64,000 nucleotides of DNA, from positions 9,235 through 73,234 of the forward strand of contig JADKFV010000032.1 in NCBI GenBank assembly GCA_016717325.1, written 5' to 3'. Numbering within the stretch: the first letter of the stretch is position 1; every line of letters starts with the position of its first letter. Positions 8,965 to 18,722 of this stretch are shown in pieces. Below the pieces are notes generated by a model. It saw only the letters and a program-made list of their open reading frames with translations, had not been told where the DNA came from and made no database searches. Both the position numbers and the translations under genes were made by a program. Source of the DNA: Bacteroidota bacterium (GTDB lineage: Bacteria > Bacteroidota > Bacteroidia > AKYH767-A > OLB10).

Positions 8965-11656
8965 TTATGATAGCGAACCCACTTTGTTTTTGCGCATTGC
9001 GAAATCTAAAATGCCATCGATAAAATCGTAGGGCTTTAAGTTGTCGAGTGCGGCTTGGTGGTAAATGCATGTGGCGGGGGTCATGCCGGGCAGTGAGTTT
9101 ACTTCTATAAAAATAACTTCCACATCGGTAGGTTTATTTATACGCACAAATGCATCGATGCGGCAGTAGCCTTCTACTTTGAGCAGCATAGCGGCTTTGC
9201 CAAGTTGCTCTTTTATTTTTTGTGAAATGATGGCATTGTGTTCGGCATTTGCCGAGTACCTTGCAGGAGTAATATTTTGACCCTGTCCGGCAAGAAATTT
9301 CTCTTCGAGCGATAGTATATCGCCTTCGCTTAATGCTTCGCTCGCTTCAAATACATCGAAATATTTTTCGCCCTTATCATTTATTTTCATGAGCATACCA
9401 CCGGTAATTTCCAAAAAATGATCACAGCCATTTGCAGCAATTAATTCTTCTATCAATATGTTTTGCTTTACAGGAAATTCTTCTTTGGGTTTTAAGTGCA
9501 GCGTTTTTTCGGCATCGGTATTCCAATCGCTTTCGATTTTGCGAAACAGCAGTTTACAAAATGCGCGCAACACTTCACTATTACGTATTACTTTTACAGC
9601 CGAGCTGCAACCATCATCCACAGGCTTGGCAATAAATGGATAAGAGAATTTTTTCTCTATTGCTGCAATAAATTTATTTTCATCATCGGCCCAATCATTT
9701 TTATAAAACAAATCGTGTCGTGCGGCTTTTAGGTTATGGTGCAAAAGAATTTCGTTTGTTTCATATTTATTGATGGTGGTTTGTGACGATGCTACCCCAC
9801 TTCCATTGTAAGCAATGTGTAAAGCATCGAGGTGTTGTTGCACTTGTCCATCTTCGCCCGGGCGGCCATGCAGTGCTATAAAAACCACATCGGCCATTTT
9901 TTTCAAATCGTTATATGAAATGGTATGGGGTTTTTGCACGCCTTTATTATCAGTATACTTTGTTGTAATGTCGCTGCACTTTATTATTGTTTTCAGTACG
10001 GCATCGTGTTGTTTGTAGTGGTTTACTTTTTCTAAAATATCATCGGCATTGTCTTTCAACATTACATTGATAGGAATTGCATGCAACATATGTTCATCGT
10101 TATTGCCACTTACAAAAACCGGGAATGGAGCATACTTTGCCGATGAAGCAAGTTTCTCATAAATGTTTCTACCACTTTCTATAGATATGTGCCGCTCACT
10201 GCTAAAACCACCCATGAGTACGGCCACACGAATTTTTTCTTTTACATGTTTATTGAAAACATCAATGGCAACATCCATTTTTTGCAACAGTAAATTTACT
10301 TTTCCATGTTCTTTAAAATCTTTGATGCGCGCTTTTATCGAATTGCGAATAATGTATGTGAGAAACTGCGAAGGGTTGAGGCCAATTTCTGCCGCCTGAT
10401 GAAAGAAAAAAGAGGATGGCAACATTCCCGAAGTAGTGTTGGGGTCGTTGAGAATGATACGGCCATCATGAGTCATAAATCCATCGATGCGTGCATACAC
10501 ATCGAAGTAAAGAGAAGAAAATAATTTTTCGCATGTGGTGGATATACGTTCAATTTGTTCAATGGGCAATTCGATTGGAGTAATTTTGCGCGATAGTCCC
10601 GGCAAATATTTTGCGCGATAATCAAACACCTCTTTTCCTTTTCTAATTTCGGTAGGCGGCAATGCAATTGCTTTTCCATTTTCATCGGCAATTACAATGC
10701 ACGAAAATTCTTTACCTTCGATAAAAGATTCTATCAACACTTCGCTTTCACCCTGCACTGCATGCAGTTGAATTTCGGTTTTGCTTTTCAATTCTTCTTC
10801 AAGCAATTGAAATAAATTATCGGGATGGAAAATAATTTTCCCGCCATACATCACAGGCATACCAATGCCTTCGCGTATGTCGGTAAGTTGTCGTACGTTT
10901 TTTATTTTATCGGTTTGCGATAACACATTCCATTCTGTTGCAAAAATATTTTCTATGAAAAATGCTTTGTCTACTGCCTGAATAAAAGTTTCGAAATCGG
11001 GATTGTTACATGCCGAAATGCCAATACTCGAACCCTGATTTGCGGCCTTTACAACAAAATTATTTCCGCATGTTTTTTTTACTGTATCAAAAAAAAGTTT
11101 TCTATTGCCACATTTTTCCACTCATGGAATTGAATAGTACAATATTGCTGCACATCGAAACCGGCATTTTGCATTAGTTGTTTCTGTATGGCCTTATTCA
11201 TGCCTATGGCCGAAGATAAAATTCCTGAACCAGTGTAAGGAATACGCAGCCACTCCAACATACCTTGTATGCGACCGTCTTCGCCATCGCTACCATGAAG
11301 ACACAGGAATGCAACATCCATCATATCAGCAAGCTCGCTCCACGCAATGGGAGTTGCTAAATTTTTAATAAGGCAATTTGATCATCTTTAGTTTTCAAAT
11401 TTAAACTCTCGGCATAAACTTGAAAATCGTATTGTGAAGGAGTAATTGATGATGGTTCGGGATAAAAATCACGAATACTTCCTTTGTAAATATAAGGCCA
11501 TTGAATGAAACACAGGTTTCCAAAACTATCGACAAAAATGGGAACAGGTTCAAATAAATCTTTGTTTAAATTATCGTACACTGTGCGGCCACCGGCAAAA
11601 GAAATTTCGCGCTCGCGTGCACTGCCACCAAAAAAAATACCCACTCTTATTTTCAT
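8965..11656 (-). CDS. Tandem double D-alanine-D-alanine-ligase-like ATP-grasp protein (two frameshifts)
   Basis: After correcting two one-base deletions the gene encodes about 897 residues, roughly three times a normal Ddl (~310-360). Part 1 starts MKIRVGIFFGGSAREREIS and has FLCLHGSDGEDGRIQG, VVKAANQGSSIGI and a late ILNDPNTTSGMLPSSFFFHQA. Part 2 restarts at about residue 435 with IRVAVLMGGFSSERHIS, then FIALHGRPGEDGQVQ, NGSGVASSQ and IEVNSLPGMTPATCIYHQA. Both halves therefore carry the N-terminal GG..SER, the HG..GEDG and the metal-binding late motifs of Ddl/ATP-grasp ligases. In the first half the usual N-x-NT late motif reads NDPNTTSG, so it may also be active. The breaks lie in a run of 5 A near 11366 and a run of 8 T near 11094 (minus-strand sense), typical indel-prone sites. 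Single gene, presumably cytoplasmic; D-Ala-D-Ala or a related dipeptide ligation is inferred. Confidence 0.85.
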
Positions 11657-11709
11657 AATTTTCCTTATTCGTTTTTTCGCTTCAATTTTATTACCATTGT
11701 AAAGCGCAG

Positions 11710-11717
11710 CAAAAATA
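11710..11717 (-). promoter_or_regulatory. Minus-7 box TATTTTTG upstream of the double Ddl-like gene
   Basis: TATTTTTG on the minus strand fits TAnnTTTG and would give a leader of about 45 nt before the ATG at 11656. No convincing minus-33 element. Confidence 0.35.
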
Positions 11718-11826
11718 TTGGTTTTGTATAAGTGTAATGCTAATTGTTCAATGAATTACTAACACAATTGTTTTGGTATGATTCAGTTTGGAAATAAAAT
11801 TAGTTATGAGGCTGCGATGCTTTCTT

Positions 11827-11856
11827 TGCCACGAAGGACACGAAATAACACGAAAT
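11827..11856. repeat. CACGAA-type short repeat
   Basis: Contains three CACGAA/ACACGAAAT steps in a row, a kind of short dispersed repeat often seen between genes of environmental bacteria. The remaining 11657-11959 gap holds the promoter box and nothing else recognisable. Confidence 0.35.
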
Positions 11857-11959
11857 ATTTTTTTGACAGGATAGGGCAAATCAATCTCAATTATAATTAT
11901 CATTATAATTTGTGCTTGAGTAACTTAGTTCAAAAAAAGAAAGAAGCTTTTTCAAAACA

Positions 11960-13618
11960 CTAATTCAACACAGCAGGCAAAATATATTTTTCCATCATTT
12001 TGTCTACTTGACTGTGCATATACATTTGATTATAAGCTTTGGCTGTAATTACAATCACAACATCGTCTTTTGGGAAAATATAAATTTTGCTGCCTCCATT
12101 GCCTGCACAGTAATATGTTTCATGCATACTATTTCCTATTGTAAAAGTTTTGTTCCAAAACAGATATCCATAGTTTTCATTTCTTTCATTATCTACCATG
12201 GCATGATGCATGAATGATTCATCGGCCCACGAAGAATCGAAAATTTTTGTTCCATTATAGATTCCCTTATCTAAATAGAGTTGTCCAAATTTAGCGAGGT
12301 CGAGAGCTGAAAGTTGCAAACCTCCGGCAGTGTTTACATTTTTTGTTGGAGTATATTGCCATTTGTATTTTGTTATGCCCAGAGGAACAAACAACTTATC
12401 GTGCGCATATTTCTCCATGCCGCCAGGCACACTTTTATTTACAATATCGCCAAGTAAAATCACACCACAGGTAAAATAATTCCATTGCGGCTGGTCTGTT
12501 TTTTGTGAATCGATTGGGAGGTTTAAAACAAATTGAACCCAATTTGATGTCGGATACATTTTCTCCTCGTTGCCTGGTGAACTATCGTCCATGTCGTTGC
12601 CCATAAATGCCGATTGCATGGTCAACAAATTTTTAATCGTGATGTGTTCTTTATAAGGGTTGTAGTTGGCGTACTTTTTAACATCATAAAATTGATTCAA
12701 TTGTTGATCTGTACTTTTAATATGACCATCTGTAATTGCAATTCCCATGAGGCATGATGAAAACGATTTTGAAACAGAACGTGTGTCATGCAAAGTTTTT
12801 CGCGATGCATTATTAAAATATTCTTCGAGCAACAACTTACCTTTCTTAATAATAACAATTCCGGTAATATCTTTAAAAGTATTAGCAGCAATTTTTAAGT
12901 TAAGTTGTTCTATCAATTCAACATTTATTGAATCGCTGCTCACCTCCCACCCGCTTTTATCTTTTATGCTTTGTATTTGTATGAGGCTTTGTTTTACATT
13001 TTGAATTTTTATGGGTGTGATAAATTGGATTTCACCTTCCGCAATAATATCACTCACTTTTATTTCGGGTGAAGCAATATAAGCACGCAATACAATTTTT
13101 AATTGGTGTGAACCGTCTGCCAAAGCATCATCACCACCATTTGCCAAAAAGCGCTGCCACATAAACCATCCCCATGAGTCAACTTTATTTTCGGTAATTA
13201 ATGGAATCCGGAACGAGGTGCGGGTGTTTTTATTATCAAGACCAAATGCACCATGATTCAAGTTTTCAGTATAGATCACATTGCTATCAACTATAAATGT
13301 GAATTGAAAGTTTCCATTTTCATTCAACTCTTCGGCAGTTTTTTCAGGAGCTAATGTGTGCAAGTAATTCGTTAGCGAATTGCTCATTAAAGCGCATAGA
13401 TATAATTGTGCTTTTGAGCCGGACGTATATGCCTTAATAAAATCATTCTCGTTGCTTTTTTGTATGTCCTTTAGTTCACTTGCAAATGCTATTAGTCCAA
13501 CATTATTTTTATGAAAATGGGACGTAATGCCTTCAGTGGTTACCCAATTGTTTACTTGAGCTTGTGCAGTGCTTATTAAGAAGTACGATAATATCCCAAA
13601 AATAAAAAGTGTTTTCAT
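11960..13618 (-). CDS. Exported serine hydrolase, class C beta-lactamase / PBP-like fold
   Basis: 552 residues with a signal peptide 1-21 (FIFGILSYFLISTAQA). The first ~225 residues are a beta-rich region without a family I recognise. The C-terminal ~320 residues are a beta-lactamase-like serine hydrolase: SVSK at 281-284 gives the nucleophile Ser and Lys of SxxK; WNYFTCG at about 379-385 supplies the tyrosine of the YxN/YxS position; YYCAGNGGSKIYIFP near the C-terminus fits the HxG/KTG-like strand (here NGG). LLTMQSAF matches the usual LLTMTSGL region. Probably periplasmic or lipid-free exported esterase, amidase or DD-peptidase-like; the substrate cannot be told. It follows a short possible gene and the PspC gene on the same strand. 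Confidence 0.85.
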   Translation of the reverse strand: MKTLFIFGILSYFLISTAQAQVNNWVTTEGITSHFHKNNVGLIAFASELKDIQKSNENDFIKAYTSGSKAQLYLCALMSNSLTNYLHTLAPEKTAEELNENGNFQFTFIVDSNVIYTENLNHGAFGLDNKNTRTSFRIPLITENKVDSWGWFMWQRFLANGGDDALADGSHQLKIVLRAYIASPEIKVSDIIAEGEIQFITPIKIQNVKQSLIQIQSIKDKSGWEVSSDSINVELIEQLNLKIAANTFKDITGIVIIKKGKLLLEEYFNNASRKTLHDTRSVSKSFSSCLMGIAITDGHIKSTDQQLNQFYDVKKYANYNPYKEHITIKNLLTMQSAFMGNDMDDSSPGNEEKMYPTSNWVQFVLNLPIDSQKTDQPQWNYFTCGVILLGDIVNKSVPGGMEKYAHDKLFVPLGITKYKWQYTPTKNVNTAGGLQLSALDLAKFGQLYLDKGIYNGTKIFDSSWADESFMHHAMVDNERNENYGYLFWNKTFTIGNSMHETYYCAGNGGSKIYIFPKDDVVIVITAKAYNQMYMHSQVDKMMEKYILPAVLN

Positions 13619-13647
13619 GACTACTTTTTTATGGTATACTATTCGAA

Positions 13648-13803
13648 CTAACAGGAAAGTGCTAAGTTATTGGCAGGGCTGTAATGCTGTGTTGGCTTGC
13701 TTTTTGCCACTTTCTTTTCAGAGTAAAATAACGTTTCGGTACCCGGAAGGGCAAACACCATTACAAACAGTGCCGCCATAATTTTTATTGCTACTATTAT
13801 CAT
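13648..13803 (-). CDS. Possible 51-residue exported peptide
   Basis: An ATG at 13801-13803 opens a 51-codon frame ending in TAG at 13648-13650. It begins MIIVAIKIMAALFVMVFALPG, a plausible signal or membrane segment, followed by a lysine-rich polar tail. An A-rich, GAAA-containing stretch precedes the start. It lies 45 bp after the PspC-domain gene and 30 bp before the serine hydrolase gene, so it could belong to the same transcript. No family recognised; may be spurious. Confidence 0.4.
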   Translation of the reverse strand: MIIVAIKIMAALFVMVFALPGTETLFYSEKKVAKSKPTQHYSPANNLALSC

Positions 13804-13848
13804 TTTGATTTCTTTTTTGGTTTTATGAATGACGTTTAAATACCAGAA

Positions 13849-15606
13849 TTACTTTTTTTCTTTCTTAATTTTTATTCCATCCGATCCTATCTTCACTTCA
13901 ATATCTCTGGCTTTTATAGTATCGCCATTTGATGTAATGGTAATGCCGTCTTTATTGATTTTTACATTTGCATCATTGCCATCAATATTTAAGTCATCGG
14001 AGTTTACCATTAGCTCCTCATCGCTTTCATCACCATTTTCTTTCTCCGAAAAATCATGATCTACACATATTAATCCTTTCTCAGTCATTTTCCAGTAATG
14101 ACCAGCCATGTCCCAATCCCATGTATCGGTTACATTCTTTACATCATTCAATATGCTTTTCATTTCATCGGTTATGAAAACTGTTTTTCCAATCGGCACT
14201 TTAAGTACAAGGCTAACTTCCTGGTCGCGGAATTTTTTTGTTCTGTTGATAGCGAAACCTTCGTTTAAATTTAATTGACTTTCCTTTTGCTCAAATTGAT
14301 AATTAATAGCCTGTGCATTTTCGTAAGCTTCCTTTGCAGTGCGTCCGCGAGAACTGGCAAGTTGTATCAATTCGAATCTATCGCCCACAGCTTTTTGAAT
14401 ATCAAACTTTACACTGCCAGGAATAGAGTAAACTTTTTCGCCAGTGGTTACACTCCACGAATCGTTAAATATTCCTACATGAAATCTTCTTCCTCTGCGG
14501 CCATAATCCTGGCCTTCATTTTCCGATATCAAATTTAATGTGAGGGTATCGGTAGTTAGCGGTGCCAAAACATTTGTGGTTCGTTTGGAATTATCTTGCG
14601 AAAATTCGCGTGCAATATCCACACCTGTAAAAAATCCTATTACAAGTCCTAATATCCAAAGCGCCAATGCTGAAAACTGTATCCAGGGATAACTTGTGTT
14701 GATTTTGAAAATCCATTTTACAATTTTATAAAGGATATAAAACACTGGTATTCCAATTATTAATGTCATAGCAAGCACTGCCCAAAACTGTTGCGATTTA
14801 TCTATAAATACATCGGATATAAAAATGGGAATTCCAATACCTGCAACACCTATTACTCCAAGAATTGCAGTGACAAGGGCTATCAATATACCAACGGCTG
14901 CCAGGCCAAACACTACTGCAAATATGTAAGCGAAAACTTTTATAACCGCTTTTATAATTCCCAATATCACATCTAAAATTCGCTGCAATCCACTACGGGT
15001 GTTGGCACCTAAAACGCCCGACTCATCGAAATTTTTTTTTAAATTTTCGAGGTTCACCTGAGCCCCTTTCATCTCAAGCTTTTGCGCATTGGTAAGGGCT
15101 TTTGGCATGGCTATCCATAGTATGAGATAAATCCAAAAGCCTCCTGTACCAAAAAAGAACAAGGCAATAAATGCAAGACGCAACCATATTACATCAACAC
15201 CCAAGCGATATGAAAGTCCGGCACAAACGCCTCCTATCATCTTATCGTCCTCATCGCGATATAACTTGCGCGGGCCTGTGTACGGTATATCTGTATTATA
15301 TGCTGATGATGATGCCGATGGTGCTTTTTCATCATGAGCATGCGATTCATCAAACTGCTCAGGTTTTCCCATAATACCCATCATGTATTCCACATCGGGC
15401 ATTTCAACCACCTGACGTGCAGTGCCAATCCGAGCCGAAAACATCTCGGCAATACGGCCTTCTATGTCTTGCATTATCTCATCGCGTCCATCACCAGTGG
15501 TGAAGTGGCTGCGTATAGCCTCTAAATATTTTTTCAATGTGTCGTAGGCGAACTCCTCTATATGGAATACCATACCGCCTATGTTTACTGTTAGCGTCTT
15601 GTTCAT
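13849..15606 (-). CDS. PspC-domain inner-membrane protein
   Basis: 585 residues. The N-terminal ~90 residues are a conserved cytoplasmic part of Bacteroidota PspC proteins (TVNIGGMVFHIEEFAYD). Residues about 112-172 are the PspC domain: KLYRDEDDKMIGGVCAGL, GVDVIWLRLAF and a transmembrane segment ending LILWIAMP. Three or four further hydrophobic segments span about 215-350. The last ~230 residues are polar, probably outside the membrane, and end in an acidic then KKEKK tail. PspC-type proteins act in envelope-stress sensing; in this phylum they are regularly paired with PadR regulators, as here. Its ATG overlaps the stop of the PadR gene by 4 bp, showing a two-gene operon. Confidence 0.92.
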   Translation of the reverse strand: MNKTLTVNIGGMVFHIEEFAYDTLKKYLEAIRSHFTTGDGRDEIMQDIEGRIAEMFSARIGTARQVVEMPDVEYMMGIMGKPEQFDESHAHDEKAPSASSSAYNTDIPYTGPRKLYRDEDDKMIGGVCAGLSYRLGVDVIWLRLAFIALFFFGTGGFWIYLILWIAMPKALTNAQKLEMKGAQVNLENLKKNFDESGVLGANTRSGLQRILDVILGIIKAVIKVFAYIFAVVFGLAAVGILIALVTAILGVIGVAGIGIPIFISDVFIDKSQQFWAVLAMTLIIGIPVFYILYKIVKWIFKINTSYPWIQFSALALWILGLVIGFFTGVDIAREFSQDNSKRTTNVLAPLTTDTLTLNLISENEGQDYGRRGRRFHVGIFNDSWSVTTGEKVYSIPGSVKFDIQKAVGDRFELIQLASSRGRTAKEAYENAQAINYQFEQKESQLNLNEGFAINRTKKFRDQEVSLVLKVPIGKTVFITDEMKSILNDVKNVTDTWDWDMAGHYWKMTEKGLICVDHDFSEKENGDESDEELMVNSDDLNIDGNDANVKINKDGITITSNGDTIKARDIEVKIGSDGIKIKKEKK

Positions 15607-15944
15607 ATTGTTTGAGTTTTATTTGTGGTTTCGTCAACGGCCAATACCAGCTCGGCCCAAGTAAGTTTAAGTTCGTTTAAAAAATTCTCACCTATTGGTG
15701 TCAGTACATAATATTTTCTAGGTGGTCCCGAGTTGGATTCTACCCACCGATAGTTTAATAGCCCTGCGTTTTTGAGGCGTGTGAGTAATGGATACAATGT
15801 GCCTTCCACTACCAGCAATTTAGCATCCTTCATTTTTCCAATTATATCGCTGGGATAAATTTCGCCTTGCGATATAATACTAAGAATGCAAAATTCTAAA
15901 ACCCCTTTACGCATCTGAGCTTGTGTGTTTTCTAAATTACTCAT
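15603..15944 (-). CDS. PadR-family transcriptional regulator
   Basis: 113 residues. The winged-helix pattern of small PadR proteins is clear: MRKGVLEFCILSIIS at the start of the DNA-binding domain, then VVEGTLYPLLTRLKNAGLLNY (20-residue recognition/wing region) and YYVLTPIGENFLNEL. First gene of the operon with the PspC gene (4-bp ATGA overlap). Its promoter region carries two TAGTAC direct repeats that could be its operator, which would be autoregulation as is common for PadR proteins; this is inferred. Confidence 0.92.
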   Translation of the reverse strand: MSNLENTQAQMRKGVLEFCILSIISQGEIYPSDIIGKMKDAKLLVVEGTLYPLLTRLKNAGLLNYRWVESNSGPPRKYYVLTPIGENFLNELKLTWAELVLAVDETTNKTQTI

Positions 15945-16041
15945 CTTTTTGCGTTTTACTTAGTTATTAATTTTCCTTTTAAATGCTTTACCTATTTCCT
16001 TGCTTTGGATAGTATAGTGCCTTACACTGAATTAGGTGATG

Positions 16042-16073
16042 CAAAGATATGTAAATAAAATAGTACCTTGCAA
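16042..16073 (-). promoter_or_regulatory. Promoter of the padR-pspC operon
   Basis: Minus strand: TTG at 16071-16073, a 21-nt spacer, then TATCTTTG at 16042-16049. This is a good Bacteroidota TTTG/TAnnTTTG arrangement. Two TAGTAC repeats (16061-16066, 16078-16083) overlap it and are candidate repressor contacts. Confidence 0.6.
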
Positions 16074-16156
16074 CACATAGTACTAAAATAATTCGTAAGT
16101 AATTGATAATCAAGGAATAAATTTTAACTTGACTCTAAAAAAAATTGCCAAAAAGC

Positions 16157-17440
16157 CTATTTCGTAATTTTTAGTTGGTAATTTGAGTACGACAAAATGA
16201 ATATTTTATCATTAGTAAAGGACAAATTTGCGCCTGCCGACTTAATTTTGAAAATATTAGAGCTCATATTATCGTTGGTTGAGTTGAGGTACTTCCAATA
16301 ATCCTTACCATGATCATCCATGAGTGAACACAATCCGCTGGCAAGATAAAACCCCATAAAAGCCTGATAAGAAGGCTCGCTGTAATAATTTGAAATATAA
16401 CATTTTCGAAAACGGGTTACTTCATCCGAATCGTAATTAATAAACTGTGATGTAAAAATGGTAGTGTGCATCTCTTCCAATAATTTAAAATCAATCGATT
16501 CGAAATGTTCCCATGTTGGCATGCCAAAAACATCAATTTTATATTTCTCTTTTTCGGGCACCAACTTCACAAAAACGCTGGTTACAAACGATTCATCGGA
16601 AGTAGCCATTATTATCAGATTTGTTTTTGTTTTTGAAAGGTTTGAAATGAGTGAGTCTTTATTTTTTTCATCGTATGCAAACTGTGTGATGGCAATAGAA
16701 TGGTTGGCGGCTAAAATATTTTTTTGAAATAGAAAAGAAAGCTCTTTTTCTTTGCTGCTGCTTGCCTTGTAAAGAGAAATAATATGATTTTTTCCATGCT
16801 TTTCGGCTATATGATCCGATGCTGATTTTATCATATTTGCGTTAGATGGCAAGCAGAAAAAAGAATTTGCGGGAGCAAAAGGAGGCGCTTGAGAAATGCC
16901 AATCATTTTACATTTTTTATCGTTGAATGTCTTTATTGCAGACGTATTAAAAGGACTCTGTAATTGTGTTATCAATAAATCGCAATCGTAGGTTTCATTT
17001 AATTTGAGTTGGCTTTCGACCAAAATGGAGTCGCGCATGCTATCGAAACATTGTATATTCCATATCATTTTATTGTTGCCTAAAGAATCAATTGCTAACC
17101 GAAATCCTTCGTAAAAAGAGAGTGCATTTGCTGTTTGAGTTGCCATTGTTTGGGCGTCATCGGTTTCGGTAACCGGGGCTAAATACTCTTCAAAACTAAA
17201 TGGCATGAATAGGTTTATATTTACACTATCTATTTTCTTTATTTGTGGTTCCTCAATTTTTACTTCAGTTTTAGTGACACTATCTTTCACTTCCACTTTA
17301 TCGGGGTTTCGCATTATTTCTTTTTTTGCTTTGCAGGCATCTAAAGCAATAATACATAGCACAAAGCATAAGAGAAAAATAATATTGCGATTACGGAAAT
17401 TTGCTGGAGCAATCATCAAAGGGGTGCTTTTTTTATTCAC
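16157..17440 (-). CDS. Lipoprotein with type-1 periplasmic-binding fold
   Basis: 427 residues. A hydrophobic N-terminal segment (IIFLLCFVLCIIALDAC) ends in a lipobox-like ALDAC, so a lipoprotein is likely, although about 20 residues precede the core. The following chain alternates sheet/helix as in amino-acid/LivJ-type receptors (FYEGFRLAIDSLG near residue 110, GISQAPPFAPANSFF, then HIAEKHGKNHIISLYKASSS). Related domains in this phylum occur alone or with LysM repeats, which are absent here. No ABC-transporter genes are nearby, so a sensing or cell-wall role is as likely as transport. The start could lie a few codons downstream. Confidence 0.65.
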   Translation of the reverse strand: MNKKSTPLMIAPANFRNRNIIFLLCFVLCIIALDACKAKKEIMRNPDKVEVKDSVTKTEVKIEEPQIKKIDSVNINLFMPFSFEEYLAPVTETDDAQTMATQTANALSFYEGFRLAIDSLGNNKMIWNIQCFDSMRDSILVESQLKLNETYDCDLLITQLQSPFNTSAIKTFNDKKCKMIGISQAPPFAPANSFFCLPSNANMIKSASDHIAEKHGKNHIISLYKASSSKEKELSFLFQKNILAANHSIAITQFAYDEKNKDSLISNLSKTKTNLIIMATSDESFVTSVFVKLVPEKEKYKIDVFGMPTWEHFESIDFKLLEEMHTTIFTSQFINYDSDEVTRFRKCYISNYYSEPSYQAFMGFYLASGLCSLMDDHGKDYWKYLNSTNDNMSSNIFKIKSAGANLSFTNDKIFILSYSNYQLKITK

Positions 17441-17507
17441 TTCAAATCAAAGAATATTTATTAGTTAATGCAATAATAAAATGGGCAAATAAAATAGGGT
17501 GAAAATG

Positions 17508-17561
17508 AAAAAGGCCGGCACAATTGCACCAGCCCTTTACAATAATCAGCCCCTGATTATT
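17508..17561 (-). terminator. Double hairpin terminator after the coiled-coil gene
   Basis: In the minus-strand sense a perfect 9-bp stem (AATAATCAG-GGG-CTGATTATT) starts just after the stop codon at 17564, followed by a second imperfect stem (AAAGGGCTGG to CCGGCCTTT) ending in TTTTT. The second is a typical intrinsic terminator. Confidence 0.75.
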
Positions 17562-17563
17562 TT

Positions 17564-18463
17564 TTATTTTAATGTTATAGAACTTAAGCCAACCAAAATA
17601 TTGTCCACATAAACTGATATTTTATATTCGCCCGGAGCAAAATTTCTTTCCTGCTCTTCCCATAATAGTTTGATATCTTCTTTCGCATTTTTATAATCGA
17701 TTTTGGTGCCGACAGTATACAAAGTTTCTTCGTTGGAGCCTTTCATCTTAAACGAGTTAGAGCCTTCGCTCCTGTTTCCGAGCACCTTTCCAGTAGGCTC
17801 AGTTATTGCCATGTAAACATTTTTCTCACCGGGTTTAGCTACATTATTATCAAGTACCGAAAAAGTAACCTCAATTTTATTGGTGCGCTTGGCAAGAGAA
17901 GTTTCGCTATATTTACTTGTACCTCTGCGCTTGTAAGCCATTGGTTTAAGATATTCTACTTTCAATATCGATGCCTTGTCAACAGTAGATTCTAAATCGG
18001 AAGTCAATTTTTCAACTTGCCCTGTGAGTTCTTGTTTGGCAGAAGTAAGTTGCTGATTTACTAACATGAGTGAATCTATTTTATCTAAATATTCATCGCG
18101 CATCGAACGCAAAGAAGCCAATTCTGCCTGCAGTTTTTTATTCAACTCAGCGGAGTTACCGCTTTGCTTAATTAACTGATTGATACGGGTTTTTTGTTCA
18201 TCGACCCGGGTATTGGCTTCGGCCAACAAACTATCCAGTTGGGTATTTTGCCCTTTGTATCTGTCAAGATCTTCGTAAGTGGCTTTTAATTCAGTTTCTA
18301 TATCGTTGGTGGCCAGTTGCAACGAATCGGTTTTACTTTGCACATACTGTATTTCGGTTTTTGTGTGCTGGTATTGATATACATTACCACCTAATGACCC
18401 AAGCAAGGCTATGCCTAAAGCTATTTTGGCGCCATTTCCGCTCGATTTATTTTCAGATTCCAT
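17564..18463 (-). CDS. Membrane-anchored coiled-coil protein of unknown function
   Basis: 299 residues. One transmembrane segment at about 12-30 (AKIALGIALLGSLGGNVYQY) is followed by a long heptad-rich coiled coil to about residue 165, rich in Leu/Gln/Glu (ELNKKLQAELASLRSMRDEY). The C-terminal ~130 residues form a compact beta-rich domain (KIEVTFSVLDN, YMAITEPTGKVLGNR, GEYKISVYVDN). This layout is common in conserved but uncharacterised Bacteroidota proteins; an envelope scaffold role is only a guess. Monocistronic: its own terminator lies downstream and the next gene upstream also ends in a terminator. Confidence 0.8.
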   Translation of the reverse strand: MESENKSSGNGAKIALGIALLGSLGGNVYQYQHTKTEIQYVQSKTDSLQLATNDIETELKATYEDLDRYKGQNTQLDSLLAEANTRVDEQKTRINQLIKQSGNSAELNKKLQAELASLRSMRDEYLDKIDSLMLVNQQLTSAKQELTGQVEKLTSDLESTVDKASILKVEYLKPMAYKRRGTSKYSETSLAKRTNKIEVTFSVLDNNVAKPGEKNVYMAITEPTGKVLGNRSEGSNSFKMKGSNEETLYTVGTKIDYKNAKEDIKLLWEEQERNFAPGEYKISVYVDNILVGLSSITLK

Positions 18464-18670
18464 ATTAAAATAGTTTATTGTTGTTCGATTTAGTTGAGAC
18501 GAAAGTACCTAACAATTATTGTTCCATTCAACAAAAGTTGGGTAAACGTTTATCGTTTTATTAACACATTATGGTTGTTTAAAAAAAATAAAAACTCAAC
18601 CATAATTCTAAACAAAAAATAAAAACCTGTTGAATCTATCCCTTTTCGGTGTACATGATTTTTTTTAGGC

Positions 18671-18700
18671 AAAAAAAAACTGCTCCTTTCGAAGCAGTTT
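18671..18700 (-). terminator. Intrinsic terminator of the metalloprotease gene
   Basis: Minus-strand sense: AACTGCTTCGAAAGGAGCAG followed by a run of nine T. The 7-bp stem closes on a GAAA-containing loop, 23 nt after the stop codon at 18723. Confidence 0.9.
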
Positions 18701-18722
18701 CTAGTTTATAACTTAAAACTTA

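Noticed and set aside
11778..11963. 61-codon plus-strand frame
   Set aside because: It is a translation of the CACGAA-type intergenic repeat.
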